Source: Aphrophora alni (lineage: Eukaryota; Arthropoda; Insecta; Hemiptera; Aphrophoridae). From it: a stretch of 64,000 bases of DNA. The number at the start of each line of letters is the position of its first letter. Positions within the stretch are counted from its first letter, which is position 1. Shown here piece by piece: positions 58,180-64,000 of this stretch. Under the pieces are notes generated by a model, which saw only the letters and a list, made by a program, of their open reading frames with translations, was not told the DNA's origin and did not search any database. A program made the translations under genes and the position numbers. Location of the stretch: positions 74,011,718-74,075,717 of the forward strand of contig OY740765.1 of NCBI GenBank assembly GCA_963513935.1, in the 5' to 3' direction.

Positions 58180-60291
58180 TGTTACTATATTTAAGAATTT
58201 AAGGATGAGATCCTTAAAAAGTTGATTCTGGAACCAGGAATGGCAACATGCTTGAATAAGAAAATGTAGATAATTTCGATTGTCCTGTAATTTATTTAAC
58301 CTTTTTTGTAAAAAAATTGAGTTCACCATTTACAACAAAGACAGCATATATGATAGATTAACACATTTGTTTTATCAAAAGAATATTTTGTAAAGAAAGT
58401 TAATAATTCATTTATAGTTAGTCTTTTATATTTTTATATGCCCTTAAAAAGATTCAAAAAAATATATATTAATCAAAACCCCCCTTTTAAATATAATTTA
58501 AAATACAAAGTAAGTTTTTTTTAAACAACATAGTTAATGAAGACAATTCATTAAAATATCCTATGAAGGGCTAGAGGGAAGAAGGGGCCAAATCAGTATT
58601 ATCAAACTTTTCAAGAAAGCACTTTTAAGATTATTTTGACCCCTTCTTCCTGCTACGGCATTATTTTCAATCTATTATTTAATAGTGACTAGACCCATTT
58701 TTCCAACAAAACTTTATATGAGTGTGAAGTACTCAGCCAGGTCTACCACAATCCAACAATAACTAATTTTGTGAAAAAAAGTGACTTGGCCCCTTTTTCC
58801 CTCTAGCTCTTCTTATGTTACAAAGCATCTAAAATTTAAACTATAAATAAAAGAAATACAAATTTTAATTATTTAAATTACACATGTATATATATGTTGG
58901 CCAACTAAAAAAAGATTTTTAAATATATATTTTAGCAAAAAAGGAAAATATTAATTATTTATTTATTTATTTATTGACGTCAATATTAAAAATTTAGAAA
59001 ATTAACCCCTTTGGGGTCGTGAGATCGAAAAATTTTGCATGCATATCCCATCCAAAGAAATTTTATTTTTGGTTCTAGATTTTTTTTTTAAAACAAATTA
59101 ATTATATTTTAAAGACAAAGACATTCAAAAAATATCATTTCACAAATTTCACTTGCTAGTTTTCCACTGGTATGAAAGTCACAGATCGAATTGTTCTTCT
59201 ATTTTTCACTTTTACCTTTTTTGTTATTTTAAAAAAAAAGGTACTTAGGTTTTATGCTGACTTAGAATTCACAGCAAGATCGTAAAATTTCTCTAGCCTG
59301 CTGGAACCAGCTTATTGCTGTATAAAAAAAAGTGTCGCATTACACAAAGAACAGACATTTCTTGACAGGTTAAAACATTTCCTTTGTAGCTTTATGAGCA
59401 ACATATTTCTTTGTAACTAATTTTTTTAATAAAAGCATTTCTTTGAAAACAAAAGATTATATATGTTGAAATAATTTACTGAATGACTTCATTTTATTTT
59501 TTTAAAGGAAACGAGAAGAGAAGCTTTACATTTTAAAGATTGTTTGAATTTAAGCTCGTATGATTTATTGACAATTTAAAATTCAGTTGAAATTAAATTT
59601 AAAGATTTCTTTAATAGGTGATTTGACTTTACAATAACTAAAATAAAAGGAAAACCTATTGGTTTTTCTTTTAAAAGATTATATGAAGTTATATTCTCAA
59701 AAAAAAAAAAAAAATACAGATAACATAAAGTGTAATTACAATTAAAAAGACAATTTCAAATTTTAGTTCTATGAACAGTAAATATATTATAATATAGTCA
59801 ACTCAATAAAGTTTAAAATGAAATCTTGTTTTACCTGGATTTTAGATGGCGAAATCCTGGAAAACTTTGCTGAAAAGGTTTGTGAAGCGATGTCGATTCT
59901 ATGAAAATTTAACATGGTTACTTTTTAAATTTAGAAAATTTAAGACGTACATTTCAACTTTAAAATAAATTCCTACACGCCTTTAAATAAGAAAACTTTT
60001 CATTTTCGTAGTCGACTCATTTCTTTTTTTTTAATTTTGAAAAATTGCGACTTACATTGTACAAAGAACTAGAGTGACTGCTGTCCCGTTATCTGAAGAA
60101 CAGAGCCTGACTCAAAGTTCAATTTCAGCCTGAGGGCAGTTTACAGTCCAAACGTCTGATTCTGTGTTTCAGAGGTAAAACGCTAGGGGCCAGCACGTGA
60201 CGGACGGGCTGGAATTATTAAATCTGAGCAATTTAAAATTAAATCTATAATATCCTTGCAGATTGAATTAAAGAAAAGGTTGGTCGTTACA
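58180..60291 (-). repeat. Gypsy B 5' LTR
   Basis: 2112 bp, colinear with 45733-47312 except for an extra block at about 58258-58845. That block contains an inverted repeat of about 25 bp (58568-58592 and 58784-58808), the strands reading CTAGAGGGAAGAAGGGGCCA and its near complement. Confidence 0.9.
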
Positions 60292-60599
60292 GTAGATCTA
60301 TCTTCTTATTTCTTGATTTTCAAAAATAGTTAATTTTTATATAAGTTACTTTACTACATGAAATACTTGGCTTTAAAACTTATTGAAGTTGAATTTAGAA
60401 AAAAATTGTAGAGTGACTAAAGTAACTTCTTCCCTGCTCGGCGACTGAAACTAGAGTTTCTAAGTTGAATTTAGAAGAAATTTGTAGAGTGACTAAAGTA
60501 ACGTCTTCCCTGCTCGGCAACTGAAACTAGAGTTTCTAAGTTGAATTTAGAAAAAATTTGTAGAGTGACTACAATAACGTCTTTCCTGCTCGGCGACTG
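60292..60599 (-). repeat. Foldback right arm, outer part, with 76-bp tandem subrepeats
   Basis: 60292-60387 continues the arm interrupted by Gypsy B. From 60388, units begin GTTGAATTTAGAAaAAATTT and contain TAGAGTGACTaaAgTAACGT and TGCTCGGCGACTGAAACTAG. Starts at 60388, 60464 and 60540 give an exact 76-base period, about 2.8 copies. The last is cut at CGGCGACTG by the LINE 3' end. The left arm has one related unit (43645-43713). Confidence 0.88.
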
Positions 60600-63240
60600 T
60601 TATTATTAAGACTGGGGAGAGTGTTTTAAAAGCGCATCCTGCACTGCGACCTAATTAGATCTTTTGTGCCCCCCTCTTGTTGGACTCAGGAGAGATCTAT
60701 GTCTTTGACAAAATTGATCAAACCCCTGGTCGGGAGGTTTAGTAATTCTTCTTCCGAAATGAAGATAAATTCTAGAAATTTTTGTCTTTTTTGGCATAAG
60801 GCCGGGCACTCCATGATGATGTGTTCCATGCGTTCCACCTCTTCACCACAGTACCTGCAAGTATCATCGTCCACCAGGCCCATCTTATTTAAGTGATACC
60901 TGCAATGGATATGTCCAGTTAGTATACCACAGAGGAGTTTAGGCTCTCTTCTGCTTAAGTTGAGCACTTCCTTCCCTCTCTTTTTTTTAGGGCTAAGGAA
61001 CTTCTTGGAGTGTCTAAGACCCGGCAATGTATTCCAGGTTCTGTTGATTACTTTGTTGGCCCAGTTGGTAATAACCTCCTGGTAGTCCCTAGGGCCAAAT
61101 CCATACATAAGAGATGGCTATGTAAAGGGTTTAGATGCACCAAGTTTAGGTTGCTGATCTGCTTCCTCGTTGCCTGCTATTTCTTTATGCCCTGGCACCC
61201 AGACAAGTTCAACTTTATTCTTGTCCGCCAGCTGGTTTAAAGCCTGATGGCACTCGTGAAGCATCTTTGATCTAAAGTTGTTACTTTGGAGTGCTCTTAA
61301 TGCCTCTTGACTATCCGACATAATGCTAATTTTCTGTTTGCATTGGTTTTAAGTAATCAGATGATTTGCCACCAAATGGATGGCATGTACCTCTGCTTGA
61401 AAGATGGTGGCATCAGCACTGAGGGACACATGTCTTTTGAACCTTAGTCCCACCACTCCTGCCCCCACACCAACTTCCATTTTGGATCCGTCTGTGAACC
61501 ATTTTTGGGAGTTCGCCGGCACACATTCCGTGCCGCCCGTCCAGTCTTCCCTGATGGGGAAGCGAACTTTGTATTTGTGATCAAAGATCATTTTTACTTT
61601 CATCTGGTCACTTGCAGCAGCCATATCCAATAAAGGAGTGGCTCTGAGAATATCCAGATGTCCTTTGAGGTTTCCTACTATGAAATGGTATTCCTCATGT
61701 AGTTTGAGAACCTGCTTCATAGCTTCCTCCTTAATTGCAACCGGTAGGGGATCCAAACCTAGAAGGATCACCATCGCGGCAGTGGGTGATGTTTTCATGG
61801 CACCTATGATGTTTAGACATGCTAGTCTTTGCACTTTAGCCAACTTTGCTTGCGCGGTACTCTGGTCTACCTTCCTCCACCAAACTGCTGATGCATAGAG
61901 GATAGCGGGTTTAACGACCTGCTTGTAGATCCAGTTACTAGATCTGGGATTCAAACCCCACGTTTTGCCAACCATTTGGCGGCACGACCAAAGTGTTTTA
62001 ATGGCTTTGTTGGTCGTCTTAGATAGGTGACTCTCCCACGTTAACGTTTGGTCCAGTGTCACTCCAAGGTATTTTACTTCCTTAGAGAGGGGAATGGTGG
62101 TTCCACTTAGGTGAAAGCTAGGTAAATTTAATTTCCTTCGTTTAGTAAATGGAACAAAGTGGTCTTTAACGGGTTTATATTCATGCCCTCTTTGAGACAC
62201 CAGTTTTTTGTTATGTTAAAGGCTTTCTACATTCTCTCCCCTATAACGGAGTCATGCTTGCCCCTCACAGTTATGGTTATGTCATCAGCATACCCAAGAA
62301 CGTCAAACCCATCCCTGCTCAGGTCGTTTAGTAGTTCATCCACTACCAGCGACCACAGCAGTGGGGAGATAACTCCCCCTTGTGGGCAGCCTCTTGTGCT
62401 ACCAACCTCATGTGTAGCGCTACCAATGCTGGTGGATACCTGTCTACCCATCAGCATGTTATTTATCCATTGAATGATAAAGTTATGAATCCCTCTTTTA
62501 CTGAGAGACTGTGTCATTGAGTTATAGGCAGCATTGTCAAAGGCGCCCTCTATATCCATAAAGACTGATAGGGCTATCCCCTTTGACTCATGTGCTTCCT
62601 CTATGGCCTTGAAAAGTTGGTGCAATGCCGATATTGTTGATTTGCCTTTTTGGTAGGCAAATTGGTATTTATGAAGAAGTGCAATTGTTAAAACCTCCAT
62701 TCTAATGTATTGGTCCACTAGTTTCTCCATCGTTTTAAGCATAAACGACGAGAGACTAATTGGACGGTAGGACTTTGGGTCGTCTAGGGGTTTTGCACCC
62801 CCCTTGTATAGAAATATGACCTTTACTTTACTCCATACTTGAGGAACGTGGCCATATAACAGACTAGATCTAAACATTTTGATCACTATTGAGATTAAAA
62901 TGTCCTGCCCTCTGAATGAGTGCCGGGAACACTCCAACAGGGCCTGGAGCCTTAAAAGGCTTAAAGGACCCTATGGCCCACTTAATCCTTTCAGGCAATA
63001 CAATCTTGTTGACAAGGGGACAGTCCATGTTGAGTTCTGCTCTACTCCTTATGGAACCATTGTACACCCTTGTTTCTCCAGGTGATATACAACCTGGAAA
63101 ATGTTTTGTTAATAAAGCTTCCACGGTTTCCTGGAAGGTTGATGTTATGGTGCCATCTTCACGTTTAAGTGCACCGATGTTTACTTGAGTACCCTTTGAG
63201 AGAGCCTTCTGCACCCTGCCAATTTCAGGTGCTTCATTAA
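60600..63240 (-). mobile_element. I-group LINE (minus), interrupted by piggyBac
   Basis: Its 3' end at 60600 reads CTTAATAATAA on minus, a TAA-type tail like I elements. It runs to TTAA 63237-63240, where a piggyBac-like element begins; any upstream portion would lie beyond the window. RT and RNase H resemble the 34-38 kb LINE but are clearly diverged from it. I did not find a target-site duplication, since the other flank is outside the window. Confidence 0.85.
60686..63215 (-). pseudogene. LINE ORF2: reverse transcriptase, RNase H, C-terminal knuckle
   Basis: Frame A (63215-about 62900) gives the lead-in (KHFPGC, LPERIKWAIGSFKPFKAPGP). Frame B (about 62937-62227) gives reverse transcriptase: VIFLYKGG, SYRPISLSSFMLKTMEK, VFMDIEGAFDNAAYNSM, RGCPQGGVISPLLWSLVVDE and an intact GYADDITITV. 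It ends in TAG; the frame returns to A (62200-61349) with VKYLGVTLDQTLTWESHL and RNase H WFTDGSKMEVGVGAG. TAA 61349-61351 breaks it. It resumes with SDSQEALRAL and WVPGHKEIAGNEEAD up to TAG 61118-61120. The last part has CGILTGHIHCRYHLNKMG and CRYCGEEVERMEHIIMEC, ending at 60686. Two shifts and two stops: dead. Confidence 0.92.
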
Positions 63241-64000
63241 CCCGGGATCACTCGCGCTACCGAAACTTCCGTGAGCACTCGCGCTGTTAGAGCAAATCTA
63301 ACATTTGATATAAGGATTTAATTTGAAGTTATTGTTGTAAATTTCAATAGTACGGTATAAAAATAAATTTTCGACTAGTTTGTTTATGTAAAAACATTTT
63401 ATTGATTACATTTTTTAATATTTTAACTTATTAAATACATCAAAAAATTTTAAAATCTGAGAAAATTAAAAGATATAAGAATACTCTTTTTAACATGAAA
63501 TTACTAACATACAAATTAAAAACATTGGAAAACTAAAAATATTATTACAAATTCACACTCTTTATTACTTTTAAGATTATGTTAATGTATGACCTCTATA
63601 GTTTATTTACTTTACTCGTTGAAGCCTGAAGCGGGATCTTGATCACAGGTGTAGCACATGTAAGTCGTTATCTTTGTGTGGTCACCACATAGCTTTTGGC
63701 CGCATGAAGAACAGGCCCTTGTTGTGAATCTGTTTTTCCTGATAGGGCAAAAGGCACATCTCCCTTTTTCTTCTTGCGGTTTTGCAGGAGCAAGAAGAGC
63801 TTGGCCACTTGTCAGTCGTCTTATCTTTTCTTGAAGGTCTGTCGGCAGGGTTCTAATGGATCCTCTTCGTACCAAATGTGGTTTTATAAGAGCTTTAGCT
63901 AGATCACTTAAAAAAATTCTTCGTTGTTTGAGCTCACCTGTATTCGTCTTAAATATTATTTGAGCATTTATAGCTCCCACATTGAGGAGACCACCAAACA
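63241..64000 (-). mobile_element. piggyBac-like transposon, 3' end (partial)
   Basis: The end CCCGGGATCACTCGCGCTAC abuts TTAA (63237-63240), the invariant piggyBac target, and starts with the CCC expected of a piggyBac terminal repeat. CACTCGCGCT recurs at 63249-63258 and 63276-63285, a possible subterminal repeat. A transposase C-terminus on the minus strand lies at 63612-63980. The other end is beyond the window. Confidence 0.85.
63612..63980 (-). CDS. piggyBac-like transposase, C-terminal part
   Basis: The frame reads out of the window's right edge region; the Met at 63980 is probably internal. It gives NAQIIFKTNTGE, RIFLSDLAKALIKPHLVRR and LPTDLQEKIRRL, followed by a Cys-rich zinc-binding end: CAFCPIRKNRFTTRACSSCG, LCGDHTKIT and CYTCDQ. 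This is the arrangement at the end of PGBD4-type piggyBac transposases, whose Cys-rich tail binds the element ends. Stop TGA/TAA at 63612-63614. No break is visible in the part shown. Cut-and-paste transposase family; whether the full copy is active cannot be judged. Confidence 0.82.
   Translation of the reverse strand: MGAINAQIIFKTNTGELKQRRIFLSDLAKALIKPHLVRRGSIRTLPTDLQEKIRRLTSGQALLAPAKPQEEKGRCAFCPIRKNRFTTRACSSCGQKLCGDHTKITTYMCYTCDQDPASGFNE

Larger units (their letters stand above)
45733..60291 (-). mobile_element. Gypsy LTR retrotransposon B (hosts Gypsy C)
   Basis: LTRs at 45733-47312 (3') and 58180-60291 (5') read TGTAAC...GTAACA on the minus strand. The flanks are TTAG (45729-45732) and GTAG (60292-60295); the intact left foldback arm reads CATCTACATAG at this spot, showing that GTAG was the target and TTAG a later change. 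B is related to A: gag starts, knuckles, reverse transcriptase, primer-binding site and an LTR block all match. Gypsy C interrupts gag. Without C, B is about 9.5 kb. All coding parts are broken. Confidence 0.94.
43645..60599. mobile_element. Foldback-type element with about 1.1-kb inverted arms, split by Gypsy B
   Basis: The left arm (43645-44753) is the inverted complement of 44794-45732 continued at 60292-60599, on the far side of Gypsy B. Matching landmarks, left arm then right arm reversed: ACTCTAGTcTCAGTCG, TTTAGTCACT, CTAAATTCAAC, AAAGTAACTTAT, GAAGATccATCTAC, CGTAATTACTACCAGCA, CAGGAGCCGATTTCTTCC, TTGAGAACAGACTCA, TTGTCCGCGAT and GAGTGGCCT. The arms nearly meet, leaving a spacer of about 40 bases with no gene. 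It is non-autonomous. Long arms with terminal subrepeats resemble Drosophila Foldback and the P-superfamily element Galileo, but no terminal sequence proves a relationship. Confidence 0.85.

Noticed and set aside
1..64000. CRISPR arrays, prokaryotic operons, riboswitches or rRNA/tRNA genes
   Set aside because: The tandem repeats lack a repeat-spacer pattern, the elements are eukaryotic, and no complete cloverleaf or rRNA signature was recognised by eye.

Overview
This is repeat-rich, AT-rich eukaryotic DNA, most likely from an arthropod. The evidence is the mix of BEL/Pao, Gypsy, I-group LINE, P-superfamily (THAP), piggyBac and pogo/Tigger-like elements, two short TTAGG-type runs, and decayed copies of a multi-copy arthropod gene family. 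I see no intact host gene, no rRNA or tRNA gene, no operon and no CRISPR array. Nearly every long reading frame is a decaying transposable element.

Layout. 1-1308 is the 3' end of a BEL/Pao pol. 1.3-9.7 kb is mostly unassigned, with microsatellites, a minisatellite and a cluster of perfect hairpins. 9.7-14.4 kb (minus) holds the broken pieces of a transposase-like arthropod gene, with a LINE reverse-transcriptase fragment (12.06-12.95 kb) between them. 15.19-15.77 kb is a pogo/Tigger-like MITE. 17.03-19.17 kb (minus) is a degraded THAP/P-superfamily transposase.

21353-41265 is a Gypsy element (A, plus strand) with 1.28-kb LTRs and an ACTT target-site duplication (TSD). A BEL element (28197-39386, TSD TATAT) sits in its 3' untranslated region. 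A LINE (33937-38475, 7-bp TSD) sits in that BEL's integrase. These three boundary pairs give a three-level nest. A 140-bp-period satellite follows A.

43645-60599 is a second nest. A foldback-type element with about 1.1-kb inverted arms has its right arm split by Gypsy B (45733-60291, minus strand, related to A, TSD GTAG/TTAG). Gypsy C (51553-56646, minus strand, 304-bp LTRs, TSD TTATT) in turn splits B's gag. 60600-63240 is an I-group LINE (minus), cut at a TTAA by a piggyBac-like element that runs off the window end.

The genes do not form a pathway; each element once encoded its own replication proteins, and all are now broken by stops, frameshifts or insertions. I found no convincing undescribed biological system. 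The best leads are the foldback element, the structured segment at 4.35-4.44 kb, and the possible link between the foldback element and the P-superfamily transposase relic.
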